This document shows, one piece after another, positions 7,212 to 15,553 of a stretch of 64,000 bases of DNA. The notes under the pieces were generated by a model that ran no database searches, was not told the origin of the DNA, and saw only the letters and a list, made by a program, of their open reading frames with translations. Position 1 is the stretch's first letter, and every line of letters begins with the position of its first letter. The position numbers were made by a program, and so were the translations under genes. The stretch is from Bacteroidales bacterium. Its GTDB lineage: Bacteria > Bacteroidota > Bacteroidia > Bacteroidales > UBA932. The stretch lies in contig JAFRZX010000054.1 of assembly GCA_017442315.1 (NCBI GenBank), positions 1-64,000 on the forward strand, in the 5' to 3' direction.

Positions 7212-8666
7212 ATGACACACATGAAACGAATAACCGCACTTGTCACTCTACTGGCATGCTTCTGCCTTGGCACAGAAGCCAAGCTAAAGCCATCCTCACC
7301 ATGCAGCAGCGGAATGGTACTGCAGCAGCAATCATCCGCAAGAATCTGGGGAAGCAGCAATGCTGGATCTCAGATAAATGTGACCACATCATGGAACGGG
7401 AAGACCTACAGAAGCAAAGCGGCTTCCGACGGAAATTGGGAAGTCATGGTCGAAACTCCAGCCGGGAGCTACAAGACATATACTGTCACGATAAAAGGAG
7501 ATGGAGAGACCCATGTAATAAAGGATGTCCTTATTGGAGAAGTATGGCTTGCATCCGGTCAGAGCAACATGGAAATGCCTATGAGAGGTTTCTATAACTG
7601 CCCGGTAGAACACGCGGCAGACTTCATATGCGCCCCTGCCGCAACTGACAAGATCAGAATGTTCACAGTGCCTGTCAAACAGTCATATGAGCCTCTTAAT
7701 CAGACAGATGCCAGCTGGAAAGGAGCAGAATCATCCACAATTCCGGATATGAGTGCCACAGCTTTCTTTTTTGCACACAAGCTCAACCAGATGCTGGACG
7801 TTCCCGTAGGTATCGTCTCATGTGCCTATGGTGGCGCACGCATCGAAAGCTGGACACCGGAAGAAATCCTCAGGACATATCCCGATGAAGATCTCAGCAG
7901 GGAAGCAATAGAAGCTCAGACTCATTACGTCCGCCCATACCTTGCATACAATGCCATGCTATGCCCGGTCAAAGGATATACAATAAAGGGATTCATATGG
8001 TATCAGGGTTGCTCAAACGTAGGAAAGCATGAACAATTTGTGGACCGCATGAGCAAGATGATCGGCCATTGGAGGGAACTTTGGAAAGACAATGAGGCAG
8101 CCCTGCCTTTCTATATGGTAGAGATCGCTCCATACCGCTATAAGCCGACATCAGGAATAAGCTATGCATCTCTTCTGCGTCAGGCTCAGCATGAAGCAGC
8201 GGCCAGAATACCGAACTGCGGAATCGTCGTGACCAACGATCTGGTGGAACGCTATGAGCAGGACAACATACATCCGGCCAAAAAACTTGAAGTTGGCGAC
8301 AGACTGGCAAGACTTGCTTTGCATCGTGACTATGGATTTGATAGAGTTGCATGTTACAGTCCGGAAGTTGTCAGATGCTACCTGATGGAGAACAAGTGCG
8401 AAATAGCTGTTGAATTGACACATACTCAAAACGGACTCAACCGATGGATGGAAATAGAGGGGCTGGAAGTTGCTGGAAGCGAAGGGGTATTCTATCCTGT
8501 AACTTATGCATATTTCGAGTGGGATCCGAAAGTATTGAAGATCAGGTCTGAGTTCGTATGGGATCCTTGCGAGGTCAGATACGGCTGGGGGGATTTCAAT
8601 CCTGGCAACCTGAAGAATGTGGAAGGAATGCCGGTAGCTCCGTTCCATATAAAGATAGAAAGATAA
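7212..8666 (+). CDS. Sialate O-acetylesterase (SASA/DUF303 family), secreted
   Basis: Exported SGNH-fold esterase expected to remove acetyl groups from sialic acids or other glycans. The signal peptide is MKRITALVTLLACFCLGTEA (from the second ATG, 7221). The nucleophile Ser is in ASGQSNMEMP near residue 118. SCAYGGARIESWTP and GFIWYQGCSNVG are further family blocks, and DNIHPAKKLEVGDRLA holds the catalytic Asp-x-x-His. The 484 aa length is normal. An N-terminal beta-sandwich (residues about 25-105) precedes the catalytic part. Both ATGs (7212 and 7221) are possible starts. It stands alone beside the AraC remnant, with no SusC/SusD nearby. Confidence 0.92.
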   Translation: MTHMKRITALVTLLACFCLGTEAKLKPSSPCSSGMVLQQQSSARIWGSSNAGSQINVTTSWNGKTYRSKAASDGNWEVMVETPAGSYKTYTVTIKGDGETHVIKDVLIGEVWLASGQSNMEMPMRGFYNCPVEHAADFICAPAATDKIRMFTVPVKQSYEPLNQTDASWKGAESSTIPDMSATAFFFAHKLNQMLDVPVGIVSCAYGGARIESWTPEEILRTYPDEDLSREAIEAQTHYVRPYLAYNAMLCPVKGYTIKGFIWYQGCSNVGKHEQFVDRMSKMIGHWRELWKDNEAALPFYMVEIAPYRYKPTSGISYASLLRQAQHEAAARIPNCGIVVTNDLVERYEQDNIHPAKKLEVGDRLARLALHRDYGFDRVACYSPEVVRCYLMENKCEIAVELTHTQNGLNRWMEIEGLEVAGSEGVFYPVTYAYFEWDPKVLKIRSEFVWDPCEVRYGWGDFNPGNLKNVEGMPVAPFHIKIER

Positions 8667-8673
8667 CTTTTCT

Positions 8674-8704
8674 TTTGAAAAGAAATCATAATGTGGTAAC
8701 TTTG
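8674..8704 (+). promoter_or_regulatory. Promoter of the nuclease lipoprotein gene
   Basis: TTTG (8674-8677), 19 bp, TAACTTTG (8697-8704): a near-perfect Bacteroidetes promoter. Transcription should start near 8711. The -7 box lies inside the inverted repeat 8690-8724. Confidence 0.75.
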
Positions 8705-8724
8705 CATAGTGCAGTTACCACATT
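8690..8724. promoter_or_regulatory. 12-bp inverted repeat over the promoter (operator candidate)
   Basis: AATGTGGTAACT (8690-8701) and its exact complement AGTTACCACATT (8713-8724) flank 11 bp. The left arm covers part of the -7 box and the predicted transcription start lies in the spacer, so the repeat cannot form a complete hairpin in the transcript. A dimeric repressor site is the best reading. Confidence 0.55.
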
Positions 8725-8745
8725 ATGCATTTAAACACACACACC

Positions 8746-10353
8746 ATGACACATAGATATCTGCTGATCACATTTCTTTCGATATTGTGCATCTTCAACT
8801 CATGTGAAGACATTAAAGACCTGGAAAATTCTGAACAGACAGAACAGACAGACCAGGAAAACCAGGATAATCAGGATAATCCAGATGACCCCGGTCAGTC
8901 TGATGATCCCGGTCAGTCTGATGTTCCTAAACCTTCATTCTATACTAAAGTAGATCAAGACTATGGTGATTGGACCGGAGACTATCTGATAACATATACT
9001 GATGCCGGCTCAATCATAGTATTTGACTCCTGGGATGATGAAACATACGGTCAGTCTGAAACTGACCTGGCTCAATACCTGACAGGTAATGGCATAGCAT
9101 CTGAACACGGAGATCCTTGCAAGAGCAAGGTAACCGCTGTAGGAGACTATTACAGCATCAATGTAACGAATGTGGGATATATCGGATATGAGGGAGGCGG
9201 TAACGCACTGGCACACACATCCTATGTTCCGGGCACTGCCGATACAGAATACCTATGGAAAATATCATATAAGGACGGGGGTAGCATATGGCTTAGAAAT
9301 GCAGCAAATGACAGCAGAAGACTTCAGTGGAACCTGAGTCACCCACGCTTCGCATGCTACACTGGCAGCCAGCAGGAACTCACATTATACCGAAGAGGCA
9401 CACAGACGGAAGGTCCTACACCGGACCCGACACCAGATCCGACACCAGGTCCTACACCAGACCCGACACCAGACCCGACTCCGGACCCGACTCCGGATCC
9501 GACACCTGGTGCAAGCGGAAAATACGGATGGTATGAACTTCCTGTGATGAATATCAAGACAACCGGTAACTGGCTGACAGATGCCTCTGACGCATCTCTC
9601 TACTATGCATACCACCTATGCGCCGGAAATGAAAAAGGCCCTGGCGGTAAAAAAGCAAGGAACTATACGGTATGCTACAGCTCTGAACATCACTGTCCTG
9701 TATGGGTAGCAGCACCAAGACACTCGATGTATGAAAGTGGGGCAAGCAGGACAGATGCATATGGCAAGGACCCTGACATCCCATCTGATATTCAATACCA
9801 TTCAAAAAGTACAGGAGGAGGGTGCAATAAAGGTCATATGTTAGGTTCGGCTGAGCGCTTGTCCTCCACAGCTACAAACAAACAAGTATTCTATTATACC
9901 AATATAGCACCACAATATTCCAGCACATTCAATACTGGAGGTGGTGGCTGGAACATACTGGAGGATTGGGTTGACAAACAGGTTTGCTCTGATACCCTTT
10001 ATGTAGTGATCGGCACCTATTTTGAGAAATACACAGACCGAAGGGGATATACAGAAACGCCTCAGACGATTTCTTTCGGAGGAAGAAACGACGTCACACG
10101 TCCTTCAATGTTCTATTACATCCTGATGAGGACAAAAAGCGGTAAAAGCGGTAAAGCCTTGTCTGACTGCTCGGCATCAGAGATTAAATGTGCAGCTTTC
10201 GTAAGAAGCCATGCAACTCCTAAAAGTATAAGTGTCAGCGAAAAGGACATGATGTCCGTCAGCGACCTTGAGAAACTTACCGGTTTTACATACTTTCCTA
10301 ATGTGCCACAGGCACCGAAAGACTCCTACAAAGCATCGGACTGGGGACTATAA
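8746..10353 (+). CDS. Secreted DNA/RNA non-specific endonuclease lipoprotein
   Basis: 535 aa from ATG 8746 (MTHRYLLITFLSILC); ATG 8725 would add 7 residues. The signal peptide ends in a lipobox-like FNSC, so the protein should be a lipoprotein, followed by an acidic Asn/Asp/Gln/Pro linker. Residues about 65-215 form a beta-rich domain of the GDWTGDYLITY type, a pattern found in other secreted Bacteroidetes nucleases. A PTPDP/PTPG repeat linker follows (about 223-255). The C-terminal part is the NUC1-type nuclease: KGHMLGSAERL holds the catalytic His, with Asn-Lys in place of the common Asp-Arg before Gly-His, and FYYTNIAPQ is the conserved Asn block. It probably degrades external nucleic acids for scavenging. 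It has its own promoter. Confidence 0.9.
   Translation: MTHRYLLITFLSILCIFNSCEDIKDLENSEQTEQTDQENQDNQDNPDDPGQSDDPGQSDVPKPSFYTKVDQDYGDWTGDYLITYTDAGSIIVFDSWDDETYGQSETDLAQYLTGNGIASEHGDPCKSKVTAVGDYYSINVTNVGYIGYEGGGNALAHTSYVPGTADTEYLWKISYKDGGSIWLRNAANDSRRLQWNLSHPRFACYTGSQQELTLYRRGTQTEGPTPDPTPDPTPGPTPDPTPDPTPDPTPDPTPGASGKYGWYELPVMNIKTTGNWLTDASDASLYYAYHLCAGNEKGPGGKKARNYTVCYSSEHHCPVWVAAPRHSMYESGASRTDAYGKDPDIPSDIQYHSKSTGGGCNKGHMLGSAERLSSTATNKQVFYYTNIAPQYSSTFNTGGGGWNILEDWVDKQVCSDTLYVVIGTYFEKYTDRRGYTETPQTISFGGRNDVTRPSMFYYILMRTKSGKSGKALSDCSASEIKCAAFVRSHATPKSISVSEKDMMSVSDLEKLTGFTYFPNVPQAPKDSYKASDWGL
9414..9510 (+). repeat. Coding minisatellite for a Pro-Thr-Asp linker
   Basis: About ten degenerate 9- to 12-bp units coding PTPDP or PTPGP inside the nuclease lipoprotein gene. 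In-frame repeats like this change length easily. The linker separates the beta-rich domain from the nuclease domain. Confidence 0.85.
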
Positions 10354-10375
10354 AGCAAAAACATCAACAATAAAT

Positions 10376-10951
10376 ATGAAAGGAACATATATTTTTCTTG
10401 CTGACGGATTTGAGATTTCCGAGGCTCTGACTACTGTAAACATGCTTCGCAGAGGTGGCGTGAATGTCAAGACTGTATCCATCTACGATGATAGGATAGT
10501 AACAAGTTCCAATCGCATTCCTGTCGTAGCAGACATGGCTTTCGGAGAATTCAGGGCATCGACATCATTCGGTCCCTGCCTTGCTTCAGATGTGATGATA
10601 TTTCCGGGCGGAATGCCAGGCTCTGCAAACCTTGCAGCATTCAGAAAGCTTATGGACATCATGATCAGCCATTATGCGGAAGGAGGAACCGTTGCTGCAA
10701 TATGTGCAGCTCCAAGTGTCGTTCTTACACTCCTTCCAGACATCAAAGGCAAAAAAATGACTTGCTATGACGGATTTGAAGATGCTATCGTAGCAAAAGG
10801 CGGCGAATATGTCAGAGAAGGAGTTGTGACAGACGGCAACATGATTACAGGCCGTGGTCCTGGCTGGGCTCAGGATTTCGGACTTGCTATACTTTCACAC
10901 ATAAAAGGCAAGGAGGTTACCGAAAAAGTCAAGGCAGATCTTATGCTTTAG
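10376..10951 (+). CDS. DJ-1/PfpI family protein (YajL/ThiJ-like)
   Basis: 191 aa cytoplasmic protein of the DJ-1 branch of the class I glutamine amidotransferase-like superfamily. The nucleophilic-elbow Cys is in VAAICAAPSVVL near residue 105, the conserved acidic residue lies in LADGFEISEAL, and GPGWAQDFGLAIL is the usual C-terminal block. DJ-1 relatives are reported as chaperones, deglycases or glyoxalase III; the sequence does not decide between them. The start is ATG 10376 (MKGTYIFLADG); the longer frame from 10268 overlaps the nuclease gene and is not family-like. It lies 22 bp after the nuclease gene. Confidence 0.9.
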   Translation: MKGTYIFLADGFEISEALTTVNMLRRGGVNVKTVSIYDDRIVTSSNRIPVVADMAFGEFRASTSFGPCLASDVMIFPGGMPGSANLAAFRKLMDIMISHYAEGGTVAAICAAPSVVLTLLPDIKGKKMTCYDGFEDAIVAKGGEYVREGVVTDGNMITGRGPGWAQDFGLAILSHIKGKEVTEKVKADLML

Positions 10952-11039
10952 TCTGTTCCAAACGGCATAAAGTCATAAGAACCAATCCTTTTCAGAATCA
11001 TTTATGTGATATGTAAAACGTACTAATACCTGAATGCAT

Positions 11040-11828
11040 ATGTTGGATTTCAAGAACAAGACAGTCCTTATTACTGGTGGCGGAAGCGGTATCGGTGAGG
11101 CATTAGCCTACCAATACGCCAATAAAGGCACAAATGTAATCCTTACGGGAAGACGTCTGGAAACATTAGAAAAGGTACAGAAGAGATGTATCGAGATGGG
11201 AGTAAAGTCCTGGTGCAAGACAGTTGATGTCGAAAAGCCGGAATCAATTGACGAGCTCGTGTCATGGATACATTCAGAAGGGCATCTTATAGATTTTCTT
11301 CTCCTGAATGCCGGTATATCACAAAGAGCGCTTACCCTTGATACAGATATCAGTGTAGACCGCAGACTGATGGAAGTGAACTATTTCGGAGGCATATACC
11401 TGGTAAAATCACTCAAGGAAATGTTCATTGAACGAGGAGTACATATCGCTGTTGTATCATCCGTGTCCGGAGTTTTCGGATTTCCAGTGCGTTCCGCCTA
11501 TTGTGCATCCAAGCATGCAATACACGGATTCTATGAAACAATCGCCTTGGAATATCCTCAGATAAAGACTACAATCATAATTCCTGGACGCATTCATACT
11601 GATGTATCCAAGAATGCATTGGACGGTAGTGGAAAAGCCACCGGAATAATGGATCCAGGTCAAGCCAATGGCTACGATGTAAACAAATGTGCAAAAGTTG
11701 CGATAAAAGCCATAGCCCGCTGCAGACATGAAAAGGTAATCGGAGGATTCGACACAATCATGGTTCCGTTCTATCGGTATGCGACATGGCTGTTCCGTCT
11801 CATCGCACGAAACGTTTCTGCCAGATAA
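11040..11828 (+). CDS. Short-chain dehydrogenase/reductase (SDR)
   Basis: 262 aa NAD(P)-dependent oxidoreductase of the classical SDR family. LITGGGSGIGEALA is the cofactor-binding glycine motif, LLNAGIS the NAG motif, and the catalytic triad lies in VVSSVSGVFG with YCASKHA (Ser, Tyr-x-x-x-Lys). The final 30 residues are basic and aromatic (FYRYATWLFRLIARNVS), as in DhrS7-like members that sit at a membrane. The substrate cannot be told. ATG 11040 is chosen because the motif spacing fits; ATG 11034 adds two residues. Confidence 0.9.
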   Translation: MLDFKNKTVLITGGGSGIGEALAYQYANKGTNVILTGRRLETLEKVQKRCIEMGVKSWCKTVDVEKPESIDELVSWIHSEGHLIDFLLLNAGISQRALTLDTDISVDRRLMEVNYFGGIYLVKSLKEMFIERGVHIAVVSSVSGVFGFPVRSAYCASKHAIHGFYETIALEYPQIKTTIIIPGRIHTDVSKNALDGSGKATGIMDPGQANGYDVNKCAKVAIKAIARCRHEKVIGGFDTIMVPFYRYATWLFRLIARNVSAR

Positions 11829-11950
11829 ACAATATATCTCAGGATAAGTATTATCAGACTGAATGTGTAATATCAGAATCTGTCTGATGATTCAAACAAT
11901 GTCTTTAACAGATTCTAATTTATAGAAAATTATAAACTGATTCCAAGAAT

Positions 11951-13024
11951 ATGGCAAAAAGAAAAGTGATCTGCGGAGTACAGCAGGTTGGAATAGGAGT
12001 AAGAAGTGTGGAAGAATCCTGGGCCTGGTACAAGGATGTCTTCGGATTTGACATTAAGTTGTTCGGTGATGTAGGTGTAGCAGAAAGGATGCTTCCATAT
12101 ACAGGAGGCAAGCCGCAGCCACGGTATGCGATCCTGGTGCTGAATCTTCGTGGAGGCGGAGGATTTGAAGTATGGGAGCCGCGCGGACGTGAACTCAACT
12201 ACATCGGATTCACTCCGGAATTCGGTGACTACGGAATATTCTCATGCAAGGTAAAGTCACGCAACGTGCAAGCAGCATATGAACAGATGAAAGCTAAAGG
12301 CGTAAATATCCTGACCCAGCCTTGCACCAATCCGGCAGGCAAGGAACATTTCTTTGTCATGGATCCTTGGAACAACCTGTTCGATGTGGAATACGATGAT
12401 TACTGCTTCTACGATGAAGACAAGGAGACTGGCGGAAACAATGGCGCCATACTCGGAGTCTCAGACATGGACAAGTCCATCAAGTTCTACGGAGAAATCA
12501 TGGATTATGACAAAGTGGAATACGACGTCACTGATGTTTTCGATGATTTCAAAGGAGTACCTGGAGGCCAATACAAACTGCGTAGAGTGATGCTGACACG
12601 TTCAAAGCCTATTGAAGGTCCTTTAAGCCAAGTGATGGGAACTTCACATATTGAGCTTGTCCAGAGAATCGCTTCAGAAAATGTTCCCGCACCACGTAAG
12701 CTATATGAGGGTCGCCTATGGGGAGATCCTGGATTCATCCACCTCTGCTTCGACATCAGAAACATGGAGGAAATCCGCAAGGCAGCTGCCGCATTGGGAC
12801 ACGAATTCGTATGCGATGGCGGACGTGACTTCAAGATGGGTGAAGCAAACGGACACTTTACATACATTGAGGATCCTGACGGAACTCTCATAGAATTTGT
12901 GGAGACCTTCAAGATACCGATACTCAAGAAGCTAGGCATCTATCTCAACCTTGAGAATCGTGACGACATCAAGCCCCTGCCAGCCTGGATTCTCAAATGC
13001 CTGAGATTCATGAAAGCCAAATAA
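11951..13024 (+). CDS. Two-domain VOC (glyoxalase/bleomycin-resistance) family protein
   Basis: 357 aa containing two vicinal-oxygen-chelate domains. The first (about residues 10-150) starts QQVGIGVRSVEESWAWYKDV and ends in MDPWNNLFDVEYDD. The second (about 160-325) starts LGVSDMDKSIKFYGEI, with SHIELVQR as a candidate metal-ligand block, and ends in EDPDGTLIEFVETFK. The ligand Glu near the end of domain 2 is present, so domain 2 looks metal-binding; domain 1 has Asp-Val-Glu there. Members act as dioxygenases, epimerases or glyoxalases, and I cannot assign a substrate. It has about 120 bp of AT-rich upstream DNA and no clear promoter. Confidence 0.88.
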   Translation: MAKRKVICGVQQVGIGVRSVEESWAWYKDVFGFDIKLFGDVGVAERMLPYTGGKPQPRYAILVLNLRGGGGFEVWEPRGRELNYIGFTPEFGDYGIFSCKVKSRNVQAAYEQMKAKGVNILTQPCTNPAGKEHFFVMDPWNNLFDVEYDDYCFYDEDKETGGNNGAILGVSDMDKSIKFYGEIMDYDKVEYDVTDVFDDFKGVPGGQYKLRRVMLTRSKPIEGPLSQVMGTSHIELVQRIASENVPAPRKLYEGRLWGDPGFIHLCFDIRNMEEIRKAAAALGHEFVCDGGRDFKMGEANGHFTYIEDPDGTLIEFVETFKIPILKKLGIYLNLENRDDIKPLPAWILKCLRFMKAK

Positions 13025-13036
13025 ACAGGAGGCAGA

Positions 13037-13528
13037 CTAAAATTCTGCTTTTACGATAGTCTCAAAAAGATTACTGCAGCCGTCCTCAAGAAGATCGAGA
13101 ACAAGGCCGAAGCCCTCTGCTCCCATATAATAGGGATCGGGGATATATGACATCTTCCTGAGTTTCAGAAATTCAGCCATACGCTTGATCTTATGGGATG
13201 TTTCAACAGATGGGGCAAGATGCATTAGGTCTTCATAGTTCTGGTCATCCATCGCTATAATCAGATCGAAGTCAAGAAAATCAAGCGATGATACCTGACG
13301 TGAACGATGTGTCAGACCGTAGCCGCGGTACATAGCCGCATTACGCATCCTACGGTCCGGTAGTTCACCGCGATGACCACCGTAAGTTCCGGCAGAATCA
13401 GCTTCTATCCTATCTGTCATACCATTCTCCCGAACGATATGTTCAAATATGCCCTGTGCAGCCGGAGAACGGCATATGTTCCCCAGACACACGAAAAGGA
13501 CTTTGTATTTGTTATCGGGATTATCCAT
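13037..13528 (-). CDS. Low-molecular-weight protein tyrosine phosphatase
   Basis: 163 aa, the usual size. The phosphate loop VLFVCLGNICRSPAAQG lies at the N-terminus with nucleophile Cys and the Arg-Ser after it; the general-acid Asp is in YIPDPYY near residue 130. It dephosphorylates protein tyrosine or small phosphates in the cytoplasm; in some bacteria such enzymes act in capsule export, but no capsule genes lie next to it. It follows alr by 7 bp on the same strand, so the two are probably co-transcribed. Confidence 0.93.
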   Translation of the reverse strand: MDNPDNKYKVLFVCLGNICRSPAAQGIFEHIVRENGMTDRIEADSAGTYGGHRGELPDRRMRNAAMYRGYGLTHRSRQVSSLDFLDFDLIIAMDDQNYEDLMHLAPSVETSHKIKRMAEFLKLRKMSYIPDPYYMGAEGFGLVLDLLEDGCSNLFETIVKAEF

Positions 13529-13535
13529 AAAAGCT

Positions 13536-14645
13536 TCATTTAACTATTATACGTTCGATACGACGTGGAACGGAGGTGAGAATTTCATAAGGAATTGTCC
13601 CAAGAATCTGTGCCAGATCTGTAACAGTCGGTGCTTCACCAAATATCGTAACAGTGTCACCAACCTTGACATCCACCCCGGTAACATCCAGCATAGTCAT
13701 GTCCATACATATGTTTCCGATAGTAGGGACTCTGTGTCCGTTCACTGTAAACCAGCCTTTCCCGCAACTCAGATGACGGTCAAGTCCATCCGCATAACCT
13801 ACAGGAATGGTAGCAATGACCGTTCCATCAGGATTGACTTTGCCATGACGTCCATACCCTACAGTCCCATCTTCCACCCGGAGTTCCTTGACCTGAAGAA
13901 CCTTACATTTGAAAGAAGCCACGGGAGTAAGATGCCGGCCAGGAATGGAGCTTACCCCATAAATACCGATGCCAAGACGTACCATATCGAACTGATATTC
14001 TGAAAACCTTTCTATTCCGGCAGAATTAAGTATGTGATACATAGGTCTGTAGCCCAACACGTCGGACAACATGTCTGCATTTGACTTGAAGAGGCTGATC
14101 TGTCCTAATGTGAACTCATCATTTGCAGGATCATCAGCTGCAGCAAGATGAGAATATACTGACTTGACTTTTACTCTATCCGTTGATGACAGAAAAGAAA
14201 ACAACTGTTCCAGTTCATCGTTCATGAAACCTAACCGGTGCATGCCCGTATCAAGCTTTATATGTATTGGAAATTCACGCACATCCCTCTTATCAAGTAC
14301 CTTGCAGAGTGCCTTCAGTGTATACAGATTCGGAATACCCGGTTCAAGTCCATAATTTATCATCTCTTCAAATGAATCTGTTCCTGCCGTAAGCACCATG
14401 ACAGGAGATTTGACTCCACCCTGTCTCAGCTCGATTCCTTCGACTGGATAAGCCACTGCCAGATAGTCCGCACCAGCATCTTCCATCAGATGTGCAAACT
14501 CTACAGCTCCATGTCCATACGCATTCGCTTTCACCAACACAAGCAACTTCGTCGTGCTTTTCAGCTTCGACCTGAAATACCGGTAATTATCAAGACAGCC
14601 GGCCAGATTTATTTCCAGTCTTGAAAATTCTTCTTCCCTATACAT
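13536..14645 (-). CDS. alr: Alanine racemase
   Basis: PLP enzyme converting L- to D-alanine for peptidoglycan. 369 aa from ATG 14645 (MYREEEFSRLEINLAG), close to the family norm; the frame extends to 14726 but the extra N-terminus is atypical. VLVKANAYGHGAV carries the PLP lysine near residue 40, VRLGIGIYGVSS is the barrel-end block, GTVGYGRHGKVNP carries the second catalytic Tyr, and IGNICMDMTMLDVT is the usual C-terminal motif. In Bacteroidetes alr may be fused to MurF; here it is separate. It leads a two-gene unit with the tyrosine phosphatase. Confidence 0.95.
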   Translation of the reverse strand: MYREEEFSRLEINLAGCLDNYRYFRSKLKSTTKLLVLVKANAYGHGAVEFAHLMEDAGADYLAVAYPVEGIELRQGGVKSPVMVLTAGTDSFEEMINYGLEPGIPNLYTLKALCKVLDKRDVREFPIHIKLDTGMHRLGFMNDELEQLFSFLSSTDRVKVKSVYSHLAAADDPANDEFTLGQISLFKSNADMLSDVLGYRPMYHILNSAGIERFSEYQFDMVRLGIGIYGVSSIPGRHLTPVASFKCKVLQVKELRVEDGTVGYGRHGKVNPDGTVIATIPVGYADGLDRHLSCGKGWFTVNGHRVPTIGNICMDMTMLDVTGVDVKVGDTVTIFGEAPTVTDLAQILGTIPYEILTSVPRRIERIIVK

Positions 14646-14790
14646 TTTATCCACATCATAAGTTTCTGCATTTGCAGAACAAACAACAAAATTACTAAAT
14701 ATTCGGCGATAACCATGACATCTCACAGCTTTTTTATATCAGGCTTGGTTTTTGCACATATATGCAGCCGCTATCGGGAACCCATCTATA

Positions 14791-14803
14791 TGACAATTTG
14801 TCA
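14791..14803. promoter_or_regulatory. TGACA-N3-TGTCA palindrome upstream of the metallopeptidase gene
   Basis: TGACA ATT TGTCA, 60 bp before ATG 14864, then GAATGCC. The same palindrome (TGACA TTT TGTCA) lies upstream of groS at 62245-62257. A shared, possibly stress-related regulator site is inferred. Confidence 0.5.
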
Positions 14804-14863
14804 GAATGCCCCGTGCATAAAGTTTGGAAACATATTCTTATTAACAATTAAAAAGACAGTAAT

Positions 14864-15535
14864 ATGAACATTTGGATGATCATGATTCTTGTAATGGTTC
14901 TGAGTTTCATCATACAGCAGATGCTGCAGAGCCGTTTCAATAAATATTCACAGATACCATCAAGCAATGGCATGTCTGGAGCTGAAGTTGCGCTTAAGAT
15001 GCTCCATGACCACGGAATATACGATGTGAAGATAGAGCCGACCAGAGGGATGCTTACAGACCATTATAATCCACAGACCAAGACAATAAACCTCAGCGAA
15101 GGGGTATATGCAAGCAGAAGCATTGCTGCTGCTGCCGTTGCCGCCCACGAATGCGGACATGCAGTTCAGCATGCGCTGGGATATGCTCCGTTAAAGATGC
15201 GCTCTGCACTTGTTCCCATAGTCAGTTTCGCATCAGGCATCGTGCAGTGGGTTCTTCTCGCGGGAGTTCTGATGATCAACACATTCCCTGGACTATTATG
15301 GTTCGGAATCATTCTCTTTGCTACAACTACTCTTTTCAGTTTCATTACTCTTCCTGTGGAAATAAATGCAAGTTCAAGAGCTGTATCATGGATGGAGAAC
15401 GCAGGTGTCACTGATTACCAGACCCGTCCTATGGCCATAGATGCACTGAAATGGGCCGCATATACATACGTAATTGCAGCCCTTGGTTCTTTAGCGACAT
15501 TATTCTACTACATAGGTCTTGCAAGACGAGACTGA
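14864..15535 (+). CDS. YugP-type membrane zinc metallopeptidase
   Basis: 223 aa integral membrane protein (Zn_peptidase_2 family). An N-terminal membrane helix (residues about 1-20) is followed by MSGAEVALKMLHDHG, the zinc-binding AAHECGHAVQHALG near residue 95 (HExxH-like HECGH), and three hydrophobic segments from about 115 to the end. The family function is poorly known; Zn-dependent proteolysis at the membrane is inferred from the motif. It ends 18 bp from the convergent M28 peptidase gene. A TGACA-N3-TGTCA palindrome shared with groS lies upstream, so it may belong to a membrane-stress or heat response. Confidence 0.88.
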   Translation: MNIWMIMILVMVLSFIIQQMLQSRFNKYSQIPSSNGMSGAEVALKMLHDHGIYDVKIEPTRGMLTDHYNPQTKTINLSEGVYASRSIAAAAVAAHECGHAVQHALGYAPLKMRSALVPIVSFASGIVQWVLLAGVLMINTFPGLLWFGIILFATTTLFSFITLPVEINASSRAVSWMENAGVTDYQTRPMAIDALKWAAYTYVIAALGSLATLFYYIGLARRD

Positions 15536-15553
15536 CCCTATAGCATCACCGCC

